A stretch of 50,666 nt of DNA. It comes from Streptomyces sp. MUM 203J. Its GTDB lineage: Bacteria; Actinomycetota; Actinomycetes; Streptomycetales; Streptomycetaceae. Positions 32,639-41,221 of the stretch are shown one piece after another; the stretch's first letter is position 1, and every line of letters begins with the position of its first letter. Location of the stretch: contig NZ_JADWYO010000044.1 in NCBI RefSeq assembly GCF_022414595.1, positions 1-50,666 on the forward strand. Reading direction: 5' to 3'. The notes beneath the pieces were generated by a model that ran no database searches, was not told the origin of the DNA, and saw nothing but the letters and a program-made list of their open reading frames with translations. Both the position numbers and the translations under genes were made by a program.

Positions 32639-33385
32639 TCAACTCGGGGGTGTCCCGCCGCCGGTCACCCATGCCACGGCCTCCCCCACCGTCGCCGCGA
32701 CCCGCACCCCCTCCGGTGCGGGCGGGCGGCGGACAATCACGACCGGCAGACCCGCCTCACGGGCGGCGGTCAGCTTCGGCGCCGTGGCCGCGCCACCGCT
32801 GTCCTTGGTGACCAGCACATCGATCCCGTACGCCCGCAGCACCTCCCGCTCCCCGTCGAGCGTGAAGGGCCCCCGGTCCAGCAGCACCTCCATCCGGGGC
32901 GGGCAGGGCGGCTCCGGCGCGTCCACGGACCGGACCAGGAACCAGACGTCCGCGACCCCCGCGAAGGCAGCGAGCCCCATACGCCCCGTGGTCAGGAAGG
33001 CCCGCCGCCCCAGTCTCGGCACAGCTCTCGCGGCCTCCTCCAGGGAGCCCGCCTCATGCCATGCGTCTCCCTCGACGGGGGACCACCCGGGGCGCCGCAG
33101 GGAGAGCAGGGGAACATGGGATGTGGCGGCGGCCGTCGCCGCGTGGAAACTGATCGTCCCGGCGAAGGGGTGAGTGGCGTCGATGACCGCGTCCACCTGG
33201 TGCTCGCGCAGCCAGTCGGCCATGCCGTCGACTCCGCCGAACCCGCCCACGCGGACCTCGCCCGGGGGGAGCCTCGGGCTGGCCACCCGCCCGGCGAGCG
33301 AGCTGGTGACCCGGACACCGTCGGCGTACAGGGTCTCGGCCAGCCGACGGCCCTCGGTCGTGCCGCCAAGGATCAACACGTGCAT
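32639..33385 (-). CDS. cobK: Precorrin-6A reductase CobK
   Basis: A 248-residue NADPH-dependent enzyme that reduces precorrin-6A to dihydro-precorrin-6. The start MHVLILGGTTEGRRLAETL carries the glycine-rich Rossmann motif; VDAVIDATHPFA (about 64-75), TTGRMGLAAFA and VTKDSGGAATAPKL are family landmarks. It starts at ATG 33385, only 12 bases from the divergent cbiD start. It belongs to the same pathway as cobG-H-IJ but on the opposite strand. Confidence 0.93.
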   Translation of the reverse strand: MHVLILGGTTEGRRLAETLYADGVRVTSSLAGRVASPRLPPGEVRVGGFGGVDGMADWLREHQVDAVIDATHPFAGTISFHAATAAATSHVPLLSLRRPGWSPVEGDAWHEAGSLEEAARAVPRLGRRAFLTTGRMGLAAFAGVADVWFLVRSVDAPEPPCPPRMEVLLDRGPFTLDGEREVLRAYGIDVLVTKDSGGAATAPKLTAAREAGLPVVIVRRPPAPEGVRVAATVGEAVAWVTGGGTPPS

Positions 33386-33397
33386 CGGAAACCGTCC

Positions 33398-34522
33398 ATG
33401 AAGTCCACGAGTACGAGCGGTGGGCGCAGCGCCCAACTCAAGCACACCGGCCTCCGCCCCGGCTGGACGACCGGCGCGTGCGCGACGGCGGCGGCCACCG
33501 CCGCGTACACGGCGCTGCTCACCGGCGAGTTCCCGGACCCGGTGACGATCACCCTGCCCAAGGGCCAGACCCCGTCCTTCGCCCTGGCGGCGGAGCGGCT
33601 CGACGGGCCGGAGCAGGCGATGGCGGGCGTGGTCAAAGACGCGGGCGACGACCCGGATGTCACCCACGGCGCCCTGGTCCGTTCCACGGTACGGATCCTG
33701 CCCGCGGGCTCCGGTGTTGTGTTCCGCGCGGGGCCGGGCGTGGGCACGGTCACCCGCCCGGGCCTCCCGCTGCCCGTGGGCGAGCCGGCCATCAATCCCG
33801 TGCCCCGTCGCCTGATCAGCGACCATGTGGCACGGGTCGCCGCGGAGCACGGCGGCACGGGCGATGTCGAGGTCACCGTCTCCGTCGACCACGGCGAGGA
33901 GATCGCCCGCTCCACGTGGAACCCCCGGCTGGGCATCCTCGGCGGTCTGTCGATCCTGGGCACGACGGGCGTCGTCGTCCCCTATTCCTGCTCGGCGTGG
34001 ATCGACTCGATCCGCCGGGGCGTGGATGTGGCCAGGGCGGCGGGCCGCACCCATGTGGCGGGCTGCACGGGGTCGACGTCCGAGAAGACCGTCACCTCCC
34101 TCTACGACCTCCCCGAGGACGCCCTCCTGGACATGGGCGACTTCGCGGGCGCCGTCCTCAAGTACATCCGCCGCCACCCGGTGGACCGGCTCACCATCTG
34201 CGGGGGCTTCGCGAAGCTGTCCAAGCTGGCCGCCGGTCATCTGGACCTGCACTCGGCGCGCTCCCAGGTGGACAAGCCGTTCCTGGCGGAGCTGGCCCGC
34301 GCGGCTGGCGCGGACGAGAACCTGGCCGCCCGGGTGGCCACCGCGAACACGGGTCTCGCCGCGCTCCAGCTGTGCGCCGCCCAGGGCGTCCCTCTGGGCG
34401 ACCTGGTGGCCGAGACCGCCCGCGACGAGGCACTGGCCGTGCTGCGCGGTGCCCCCGTCGCGGTCGACGTCGTCTGCATCGACCGCGCGGGCACCGTGGT
34501 GGGCCGCAGCGCACCTCGCTGA
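33398..34522 (+). CDS. cbiD: Cobalt-precorrin-5B (C1)-methyltransferase CbiD-type
   Basis: A 374-residue CbiD-family protein: LRPGWTTGACATAAATAAYTAL near residue 18, VTLPKG-like ITLPKGQ, INPVPRRLI, STWNPRLGILGGLSILGTTGVV and the C-terminal region CGGFAKLSKLAAGHLDLHS, all read in parts. CbiD methylates C1 after loss of the two-carbon fragment in the cobalt-early pathway; in the classical oxygen-dependent pathway the step is done by CobF. Its co-occurrence with cobG is a mixed gene set common in actinobacteria. The ATG at 33398 is preceded by GGAAA within the 12-base gap to cobK. Confidence 0.93.
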   Translation: MKSTSTSGGRSAQLKHTGLRPGWTTGACATAAATAAYTALLTGEFPDPVTITLPKGQTPSFALAAERLDGPEQAMAGVVKDAGDDPDVTHGALVRSTVRILPAGSGVVFRAGPGVGTVTRPGLPLPVGEPAINPVPRRLISDHVARVAAEHGGTGDVEVTVSVDHGEEIARSTWNPRLGILGGLSILGTTGVVVPYSCSAWIDSIRRGVDVARAAGRTHVAGCTGSTSEKTVTSLYDLPEDALLDMGDFAGAVLKYIRRHPVDRLTICGGFAKLSKLAAGHLDLHSARSQVDKPFLAELARAAGADENLAARVATANTGLAALQLCAAQGVPLGDLVAETARDEALAVLRGAPVAVDVVCIDRAGTVVGRSAPR

Positions 34523-34649
34523 CCACCCCTGCTCACGCCCGCCGAACCCTCGCACGGTCCTCCCGCCCCCGAGGCGACCGCGCCGAAGCGCACTAGGGTG
34601 ACATCGGGGCGGGGCGGCGCGCGGCCCGCCGGGGGAGGGGAAGGCGCAG

Positions 34650-35597
34650 ATGGATCCGGACAGCCGACCGTACGACCAGGGCATGCTCGACGTCGGGGAC
34701 GGCCAGCTCGTCCACTGGCAGGCCCACGGCAACCCGGGTGGCAAGCCCGCACTCGTCGTCCACGGCGGCCCCGGCTCGGGCGCCGGCGTCGGCGCCACCC
34801 GGCACTTCGACCTTGACCGCTACCGGGTCGTCCTGTTCGACCAGCGCGGCTGCGGGCGCAGCACCCCGCACGCCTCCGACCCCGCCACCGACCTCCGGGC
34901 CAACACCACCCCCCATCTCGTCGCGGACATGGAGCGCCTGCGCGTCCGCCTCGGCGTGGACCGCTGGCTGCTGTACGGCGGCTCCTGGGGATCCACACTG
35001 ATCCTCGCGTACGCGCAGCGGCACCCGGAGCGGGTCTCGGAGATCGTGATCCCCGCCGTGACGACGACCCGGCGCTCCGAGATCGCCTGGCTGTACGAGG
35101 GCGCGGGCAGGTTCTTCCCGGAGGCCTGGGACCGGTTCCGCGCCGGGTCCGGCACGGACGCCCGTACCGCCGCCGAGCTGGTCGCCGCCTACGCCCGGCT
35201 CACCGGCGACCCCGACCCCGCCGTGCGGGAGAAGGCCACGGCCGACTGGTGCGCGTGGGAGGACGCGGTCGTCTCCCTGGAGGGCGCCGGTACCCCGTAC
35301 GGGGACCGGCCGGACGCCGCACGGCTCGCCATGGTCCGGATCTGCGCCCACTACTTCGCGCACGGTGCCTGGCTGGAGGAGGGCGCCCTCCTGCGGGACG
35401 CGAACCGGCTGGCCGGCATCCCGGGCGTGCTGATCCACGGACGGATCGACATGGGCGGCCCGCTCACCACCGCGTGGGAACTCAGCCGGGTCTGGCCGGA
35501 CGCGGAACTGATCGTCGTCGACGACGGCGGCCACCTCGGCACGGACACGACGCACACTCACATCCGCGCCGCACTGGCCCGGTTCGCCCGCCGCTGA
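34650..35597 (+). CDS. pip: Proline iminopeptidase (prolyl aminopeptidase)
   Basis: A 315-residue cytoplasmic alpha/beta hydrolase (family S33) that removes N-terminal proline from peptides. Oxyanion motif HGGPGSG at 38-44, DQRGCGRS at 64-71 and nucleophile GGSWGS with Ser112 are diagnostic of the family; the late segment DDGGHLG holds the catalytic histidine. The ATG at 34650 follows GGGGGAGGGGAAGG. It is monocistronic, with no clear link to neighbours. Confidence 0.92.
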   Translation: MDPDSRPYDQGMLDVGDGQLVHWQAHGNPGGKPALVVHGGPGSGAGVGATRHFDLDRYRVVLFDQRGCGRSTPHASDPATDLRANTTPHLVADMERLRVRLGVDRWLLYGGSWGSTLILAYAQRHPERVSEIVIPAVTTTRRSEIAWLYEGAGRFFPEAWDRFRAGSGTDARTAAELVAAYARLTGDPDPAVREKATADWCAWEDAVVSLEGAGTPYGDRPDAARLAMVRICAHYFAHGAWLEEGALLRDANRLAGIPGVLIHGRIDMGGPLTTAWELSRVWPDAELIVVDDGGHLGTDTTHTHIRAALARFARR

Positions 35598-35716
35598 GTG
35601 CGGCGGACCGCGCCCGGTCCGTGCGGCCGGACCCGGGCACGCCGCTTCACGGGGCCGTACAGCCGGACGGATGACCCCGCCGTGCGGGGCGCCCGGTGAC
35701 ACACGATCATCTCTCC

Positions 35717-36382
35717 ATGAACACCCCCACCGCCTCCACTCCCGAACCCTCCTCCCCCGCTCCTTCCGTCCGTCTCGCCCAGCAGCCGGAAGCCGACGCG
35801 CTTCTCTCCCGCAGTCCTCTCGCCGCGCTCGTCGGCATGCTGCTGGATCAGCAGGTGCCCATGGAGTGGGCGTTCTCCGGTCCGTACACGATCGCCCGGC
35901 GGCTGGACGCCGACGACCTGGACGCGCACGCCATCGCCGCCCACGACCCGGAGGCGTTCGCGGGGCTGCTGTCCGCGAAGCCGGCCGTGCACCGCTACCC
36001 GGGGTCGATGGCCGGACGTATCCAGCAGCTGTGCCAGTACCTGGTGGAGGAGTACGACGGCGACGCGGCGGCAGTCTGGACGGGGGCCGCCACCGGGCGG
36101 GAGCTGCTGGCCCGACTCCAGGCGCTGCCCGGGTTCGGCAAGCAGAAGGCCCAGATCTTCCTGGCGCTGCTGGGCAAGCAGTACGGCGTACGGCCCGAGG
36201 GCTGGCGGGAGGCCGCCGGCCCGTACGGCGAGGCCGGTTCGTACCGGTCCGCGGCGGACATCACCGGCCCGGAGTCCCTGGCCAGGGTGCGCGCGTACAA
36301 GCAGGAGGCCAAGCGCGCTGCCAAAGCGGCCAAGGACGCCAAAGCCGCAAAGCCCGCCAAGGACACGAAACAGTCCGATTGA
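35717..36382 (+). CDS. HhH-GPD-type base-excision repair protein
   Basis: A 221-residue protein with the helix-hairpin-helix of the HhH-GPD DNA glycosylase superfamily (LPGFGKQKAQIFLALLG, about 142-158) preceded by the helical LVGMLLDQQVPMEWAFSGPY region. A catalytic aspartate after the hairpin, in the usual place, is not evident, so glycosylase activity is not certain. The tail (about 196-221) is a Lys/Ala-rich repeat resembling a histone-like, non-specific DNA-binding extension. The ATG at 35717 has only a weak ribosome-binding site. Confidence 0.82.
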   Translation: MNTPTASTPEPSSPAPSVRLAQQPEADALLSRSPLAALVGMLLDQQVPMEWAFSGPYTIARRLDADDLDAHAIAAHDPEAFAGLLSAKPAVHRYPGSMAGRIQQLCQYLVEEYDGDAAAVWTGAATGRELLARLQALPGFGKQKAQIFLALLGKQYGVRPEGWREAAGPYGEAGSYRSAADITGPESLARVRAYKQEAKRAAKAAKDAKAAKPAKDTKQSD

Positions 36383-36605
36383 CACGACACGTCCAAGCCA
36401 ACCACCCCCCGGCACACCAAGCCGCCAAACGGCCCCTATCGACCCAACCAGCCCAACTATTCCCAACCGAGCGCAAGTTCTCAGCCAGCTGTCCACAAGC
36501 ACAGCGAATCGTACGAAGAATGACGTGACTTGTGACTCATCTGTTCACAGAGACCGAGTTGATCGCTAGCTTCGCTGCAACCCTGTCCGCACGGGAAGGA
36601 TCTCT
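36383..36605 (+). promoter_or_regulatory. Upstream region of the secreted peptidase gene
   Basis: This 223-base gap is clearly richer in A/T and in A/C runs than its surroundings and presumably holds the peptidase promoter. I cannot assign -35/-10 elements with confidence. Confidence 0.4.
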
Positions 36606-38168
36606 GTGAAGTCATCCCACCGCAGAGCCGTGGCCACCCTGGCCGCAGCCGCACTCGCGACCCCGCTTCTGCTGGCATCCGCGTCCCCCGCCGCCGCCGG
36701 AAAGCACGACCCGGGGAAGAAGGCCGAAAAGCAGGCGGCGAAGCTGGCCAAGCGCCTCGTGGACGCCTCGTCCGCCGACAGCGCGCACAAGCATCTGCGG
36801 AAGTTCCAGCAGATAGCCGACAGCGTCGGCAACCGCGCCGCCGGCACACTCGGGTACGACGCCTCGGCCGCGTACGTCTACCAGCAGCTCAAGAAGGCCG
36901 GATACGACGTCTCGTACCAGGAGTTCGACTTCTGGTACACGGAGACGCAGGCCGAGGCGCTGTCCGTCGTCTCGCCCGCGCCGCGCGACGTCACCATCAA
37001 GGCCATGACGTACACCAAGTCCACCCCGGCCGGCGGCACCACCGCCGCCCTGGTCGCCGCACCGGTCGACGAGGACGGGTCGAACGGCTGCGAGCCGACG
37101 GACTTCGCCACCGACACCTTCAGCGGCAAGATCGCGCTCATCAAGCGCGGCGGCTGCACCTTCGCCGCCAAGCAGGCCAACGCCGCCGCCGCGGGCGCCG
37201 TCGGCGCGGTCATCTACAACAACACCGAAGGCGCGCTGAACGGCACGCTCGGCGGGGCCGACCAGGGCAAGATCCCCACGGGCGGCATCACCAAGGAGGA
37301 CGGCGAGAAGCTCGCCGCCGACCTGGCCGCCGGTCCGGTGGAGGTCACCCTCGACATCCGCCAGCTCCAGGAGAAGCGCACCACGCGCAACGTCATCGCG
37401 GAGACCCAGCGGGGCAACGCCGCCAACACCGTGATGCTCGGCTCCCACCTCGACTCGGTGACCGCGGGCCCCGGCATCAACGACAACGGCTCCGGCTCGG
37501 CCGGCCTGCTGGATGTGGCGCTGAAGTTCGCCAAGCACAAGCACAAGACCACCAACAAGGTGCGGTTCGCCTGGTGGGGCGCGGAGGAGAACGGCCTTCT
37601 CGGCTCCGAGCACTATGTCGAGAACCTCGACGCGCTCGGCCGCAAGGAGATCAAGCTCTACCTGAACTTCGACATGATCGCCTCACCGAACTACGGCCTG
37701 TTCGTGTACGACGGCAACGACTCCGACGGCGTCGGCGCCCCGGCCGGCCCCGAGGGCTCCGCGCAACTGGAGCGCGACATCCTCGACTTCATGGACAAGA
37801 AGGGCCTGCCGCACGAGGGCACGGACTTCACCGGCCGCTCCGACTACGGGCCGTTCATCGAGATCGGCATCCCGTCCGGCGGCACGTTCACCGGCGCGGA
37901 GGGCATCAAGACCGAGGCGCAGGCCGCGAAGTTCGGTGGCACGGCGGGCGAGCCGTACGACGCCTGCTACCACGCCGCGTGCGACGACATCGACAACATC
38001 GACATGACGGCGTTCGACGCGAACATCGACGTCATCGCCAACGCGGTGGGCACCTACGCGCACGACCTCAGCTCGCTGCGCGAGCCGGTCGAGTTCGTTC
38101 CGACCGGCGGCGACGCGGGCAGCGGCGGCGGACTGCACGAGGACCACGACCACGAGGTCACCGAGTAG
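36606..38168 (+). CDS. Secreted M28-family aminopeptidase with PA domain
   Basis: A 520-residue secreted zinc aminopeptidase. It has a signal peptide (to SPAAAG near residue 31), a charged Lys/Ala-rich propeptide-like stretch, an inserted protease-associated (PA) domain at about 135-260, and an M28 catalytic domain with the zinc ligands GSHLDS (near 279), GINDNGSG (near 292), WGAEENG with the catalytic glutamate (near 327), NFDM (near 359) and CYHAACDD (near 456). The C-terminal tail is acidic and histidine-bearing (EDHDHEVTE). The GTG at 36606 is preceded by GGAAGGA. It should act extracellularly in peptide nutrition and is followed by a strong terminator. Confidence 0.92.
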   Translation: MKSSHRRAVATLAAAALATPLLLASASPAAAGKHDPGKKAEKQAAKLAKRLVDASSADSAHKHLRKFQQIADSVGNRAAGTLGYDASAAYVYQQLKKAGYDVSYQEFDFWYTETQAEALSVVSPAPRDVTIKAMTYTKSTPAGGTTAALVAAPVDEDGSNGCEPTDFATDTFSGKIALIKRGGCTFAAKQANAAAAGAVGAVIYNNTEGALNGTLGGADQGKIPTGGITKEDGEKLAADLAAGPVEVTLDIRQLQEKRTTRNVIAETQRGNAANTVMLGSHLDSVTAGPGINDNGSGSAGLLDVALKFAKHKHKTTNKVRFAWWGAEENGLLGSEHYVENLDALGRKEIKLYLNFDMIASPNYGLFVYDGNDSDGVGAPAGPEGSAQLERDILDFMDKKGLPHEGTDFTGRSDYGPFIEIGIPSGGTFTGAEGIKTEAQAAKFGGTAGEPYDACYHAACDDIDNIDMTAFDANIDVIANAVGTYAHDLSSLREPVEFVPTGGDAGSGGGLHEDHDHEVTE

Positions 38169-38234
38169 GACCGACCACGAGTCACCGGGTTCCCGCAGGG
38201 GTGGAGGACTCGGCTCAGGGCTCTTGGGGAGGGC

Positions 38235-38265
38235 GTGCCGCCGGAGGGATCACCTCCGGCGGCAC
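38235..38265 (+). terminator. 13-bp perfect stem terminator after the M28 gene
   Basis: Bases 38235-38247 pair perfectly with 38253-38265 around the loop GATCA, 67 bases after the peptidase stop. Confidence 0.8.
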
Positions 38266-38341
38266 GGGCCAAAGACGCCCAATTGCCGCGTCCACGCCGC
38301 GCGGGCTGCGCCGGGAGGGGCTCGCCCGGTAGGCTTTCCGT

Positions 38342-38638
38342 GTGATCTTCAAGCGCATCGGTAACGGGCGGCCGTATCCCGACCACGGCCGGGACAGCAC
38401 CCGGCAGTGGGCGGATGTCGCGCCGCGTCCGGTCCGCCTCGATCAGCTCGTCACCACCAAGGGCCAGCTGGACCTGGAGACGCTCCTCGCCGAGGACTCC
38501 ACGTTCTACGGCGACCTCTTCGCGCACGTCGTGAAGTGGCGGGGCGACCTCTACCTGGAGGACGGCCTCCACCGCGCCGTCCGCGCGGCCCTCCAGCAAC
38601 GCCAGGTGCTGCACGCCCGCGTGCTGGAACTCGGCTGA
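38342..38638 (+). CDS. Small protein with ParB-like DG-x-HR motif
   Basis: A 98-residue protein from GTG 38342. The order of elements (VRLDQLVTTKGQLD..., VVKWRGDLYLEDGLHRAVRAALQQRQVLHARVLEL) resembles a minimal ParB/sulfiredoxin-like domain, where DGHHR is the nucleotide-binding motif; here it reads DGLHR. I have seen close homologues annotated as hypothetical or as 'VapB family antitoxin', neither of which is supported by the sequence alone; no toxin-like gene is adjacent. It ends 135 bases before the LytR_C gene. Confidence 0.75.
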   Translation: MIFKRIGNGRPYPDHGRDSTRQWADVAPRPVRLDQLVTTKGQLDLETLLAEDSTFYGDLFAHVVKWRGDLYLEDGLHRAVRAALQQRQVLHARVLELG

Positions 38639-38773
38639 GGGCTGCGGCCACGGCCCGTACGGGTCACGACAGGTGCCGCCATTGCCCCTTTCCGGGCCGT
38701 TTTCCCACCCGTCCGGCCCTCTGGCGCTGATCGTTTAGTAGGCATAGTCACCGGGCCGCATTACGCTGCGCCC

Positions 38774-39430
38774 ATGAGCATGCTCACTCCCCCAGGAATG
38801 GGCGGTCAGTACCGCATCACGGGCAAGACGTATCCCCGTATGCGCCGCCCCCGTCGCCGCGGCCGTATCACCTTGGCGGTCGTCGCCGCGACGGCCGCGC
38901 TGGGGCTGGCCGGCTGGGGGACGGTCCAGCTCATCGACGTCTTCGGCGGCGGCAGCGGGGACAGCGCGAAACGTGCCACCGCCGGAGCCACCTGTCAGGC
39001 CCCGAGCCCCTCGGCCGCCCCGGCGACGGCCCTGCCGAAGCCCGGTGACATCACCGTGAACGTCTACAACGCCACCCCGCGCGCGGGGCTCGCCAAGACC
39101 ACGGCGGACGAGCTGGAGAAACGCGGCTTCACCATCGGCAAGGTCGCCAACGCTCCGGAGACCTACGACAAGAAGGTCACCGGCCCCGGCATACTGCTCG
39201 GCGCCCCGGCAGCCGCCAAGGGCGCCTTCTCCGTGCTCGGCACGCACCTGCAGGGTGCCGACAGCAAGACGGACACCCGGGAGACCGGGGACGTGGACCT
39301 CATCATCGGTTCGGGCTTCAAGGCACTGGCCCGGCCCGCGGAGGCCACGGCGGCGATGACGGCCCTGCTGCACCCGAAGCCGGAACCGTCGGTCTGCGCG
39401 ACGCCCGCGAAGGCGCCCGGGAAGAAGTAG
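38774..39430 (+). CDS. LytR_C-domain membrane-anchored protein
   Basis: A 218-residue protein with a basic cytoplasmic N-terminus (RMRRPRRRGR), one membrane helix (about 33-53) and an extracytoplasmic LytR_C domain (about 90-195) recognised by ITVNVYNATPRAGLAKTTADEL read in parts. This domain accompanies the LytR-CpsA-Psr enzymes that attach polymers to peptidoglycan, but here it occurs alone, so a cell-wall accessory role is inferred. Likely -10 element CATAGT lies at 38744-38749. Confidence 0.85.
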   Translation: MSMLTPPGMGGQYRITGKTYPRMRRPRRRGRITLAVVAATAALGLAGWGTVQLIDVFGGGSGDSAKRATAGATCQAPSPSAAPATALPKPGDITVNVYNATPRAGLAKTTADELEKRGFTIGKVANAPETYDKKVTGPGILLGAPAAAKGAFSVLGTHLQGADSKTDTRETGDVDLIIGSGFKALARPAEATAAMTALLHPKPEPSVCATPAKAPGKK

Positions 39431-39445
39431 GCAGCGGTACGGCGA

Positions 39446-39477
39446 AGGCCGCCGGCCCTTGCACGGACCGGCGGCCT
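39446..39477. terminator. Hairpin between convergent LytR_C and upp genes
   Basis: AGGCCGCCGG (39446-39455) pairs with CCGGCGGCCT (39468-39477) around a 12-base loop, in the 75-base gap between two convergent genes, so it can act bidirectionally. Confidence 0.75.
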
Positions 39478-39505
39478 CTTCTGGCAGCTCGTGTTCCTGT
39501 TCCCG

Positions 39506-40141
39506 CTACTCCGCCGCGCCGTACATGCGGTCGCCCGCGTCACCGAGGCCCGGCACGATGTAGCCGTGCTCGTTCAGCCGCTCGTCCACCGCGGCGGTGA
39601 CGACCGTCACCGGGGTGCCCGCCAGCTCGCGCTCCATGATCTCGACGCCCTCGGGCGCGGCCAGCAGCACGACCGCCGTCACATCGTCGGCACCGCGCCT
39701 GATCAGCTCCCGGATGGCCGCGACCAGGGTGCCGCCGGTGGCCAGCATGGGGTCGAGGACATACACCTGGCGGCCGGACAGGTCCTCCGGCATCCGGGTG
39801 GCGTACGTGGACGCCTCCAGCGTCTCCTCGTTGCGGATCATGCCGAGGAAACCCACCTCGGCGGTCGGCAGCAGCCGCACCATGCCGTCGAGCATGCCGA
39901 GGCCGGCCCGCAGGATCGGCACCACCAGGGGGCGCGGGTAGGACAGCTTCACGCCCTGCGTGGCCGTGACCGGGGTCTCGATGCCGACCTGCTCCGTGCG
40001 CACGTCCCGGGTGGCCTCGTACGCGAGCAGGGTGACCAGCTCGTCGGCGAGCCGCCGGAAGGTGGGGGAGTCGGTGCGCTTGTCGCGCAGCGTGGTGAGT
40101 TTGTGCGCCACCAGCGGGTGGTCGACGACGTGGATCCGCAT
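39506..40141 (-). CDS. upp: Uracil phosphoribosyltransferase
   Basis: A 211-residue pyrimidine-salvage enzyme that makes UMP from uracil and PRPP. The PRPP-binding loop DPMLATGGT is at 130-138 and the uracil-binding C-terminal region YIVPGLGDAGDRMYG is intact. Length and ends match the family. It starts at ATG 40141, monocistronic, divergent to a small basic-protein gene. Confidence 0.96.
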   Translation of the reverse strand: MRIHVVDHPLVAHKLTTLRDKRTDSPTFRRLADELVTLLAYEATRDVRTEQVGIETPVTATQGVKLSYPRPLVVPILRAGLGMLDGMVRLLPTAEVGFLGMIRNEETLEASTYATRMPEDLSGRQVYVLDPMLATGGTLVAAIRELIRRGADDVTAVVLLAAPEGVEIMERELAGTPVTVVTAAVDERLNEHGYIVPGLGDAGDRMYGAAE

Positions 40142-40230
40142 GTCCACAACCCTAGCCCGCACTGGCATCAACCCACGCGGCGGAGGGAAGGTGGAGTCGG
40201 TAGACACAGCCGTGGGGTGGTGGTGTGGCG

Positions 40231-40410
40231 ATGCCCGACCAGGAAGAACCCGACCGGCAGGCTGCCGCCGACGCGGAGCGCAGGAGGCGGCGCGCGCAGT
40301 TTCTGCGTGAACTGAACGAGGCGAAGGCGCTGCGGGACCGGGTGCAGCCTCGGAAGGCTCGCGCCGCGCGGATGCGGCAGGCACTCCGTATGCGCACGTT
40401 CCGGTGGTAG
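40231..40410 (+). CDS. Small basic protein, 59 residues
   Basis: A short Arg/Ala/Glu-rich protein (MPDQEEPDRQAAADAERRRR..., ending MRQALRMRTFRW) from ATG 40231, or GTG 40225. It looks like one long charged helix with a basic tail. I believe an equivalent small gene is conserved beside upp in other Streptomyces, which supports it being real; the function is unknown. The following 274 bases (40411-40684) hold no gene I can support. Confidence 0.6.
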   Translation: MPDQEEPDRQAAADAERRRRRAQFLRELNEAKALRDRVQPRKARAARMRQALRMRTFRW

Positions 40411-40684
40411 TCGGCGCCTCCGCCGCATGGGCGGATCTCTCCCCCGCCACCCGCACGCCCTTACCGGGGGCTCCACCCTCCGGATCCCCTCGTAACGCGC
40501 CTGAACGGCGGCCCTCCTCGAACGCCGGACGGGCTTCGGCTCGCGGCCCGGGTTCAGACTGGTGCACGACTCCAGAGCGGAACACTCCTCCTTCAGGGCC
40601 CGCATCTGCCACGATGCCGAGTGGGCGGGCCGATCAGGAGCGTGCCGCCCGATCGTCACACCTCTGATCAGTGGGAGAGTCACG

Positions 40685-41221
40685 GTGTACTTCGCCGCAC
40701 TGCTCGCGCTCACCGAAAACGGGTGGGTAGCGAGCGACACAGAGCTCGACGATGTGGAGACCCTGGCGGATCTGACCGACCTGGCCCGCGAAGCCTCGCC
40801 GGACGACGACACGGTGCTCGTCTTCATCGAGCAGGAAGAAGCGTGGTTCGGCCTCGTCCGCGTGGAGGGCGAGGACGACCCTCGTATCTACGTGTCGGAC
40901 GGCGCCGCCGCCGCCCGCTCCTCGTACGGGGAGATCCTCACCAGGGAACTGCTCGGGGACGACACGTCCGACGACACCGACCTGGACTCGCTGGACCTCG
41001 ACGGCACCGAGGACGGCGAGCCGGACGGCCGGGCCGACGACGACACGGAGGAGGACACGGGCACCGCGGCCGGTGCCGTGCCGGCCGCGCCGCTGGGCGA
41101 CCGGCGGATCCTGGACGACCTGGGGCTGACCGAGAGCGAACTGCTGGCGCTCGGCTCCGACGCGCTCACCGACATCGCGGACGCCCTGGGCGCCTCCGAG
41201 GTACTGGAGGCCGTCCGCTAG
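40685..41221 (+). CDS. tRNA adenosine deaminase-associated protein
   Basis: A 178-residue, strongly acidic protein from GTG 40685 (GGGAGAG upstream). The N-terminal domain (VYFAALLALTENGWVASDTEL) and the middle Asp/Glu/Thr-rich region (about 95-135, including DDTDLDSLDLDGTEDGE) are typical of the 'tRNA adenosine deaminase-associated' family found only next to tadA in actinobacteria. Its stop codon shares a base with the tadA GTG, so the two are tightly coupled and probably act together. The mechanism is unknown. Confidence 0.85.
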   Translation: MYFAALLALTENGWVASDTELDDVETLADLTDLAREASPDDDTVLVFIEQEEAWFGLVRVEGEDDPRIYVSDGAAAARSSYGEILTRELLGDDTSDDTDLDSLDLDGTEDGEPDGRADDDTEEDTGTAAGAVPAAPLGDRRILDDLGLTESELLALGSDALTDIADALGASEVLEAVR

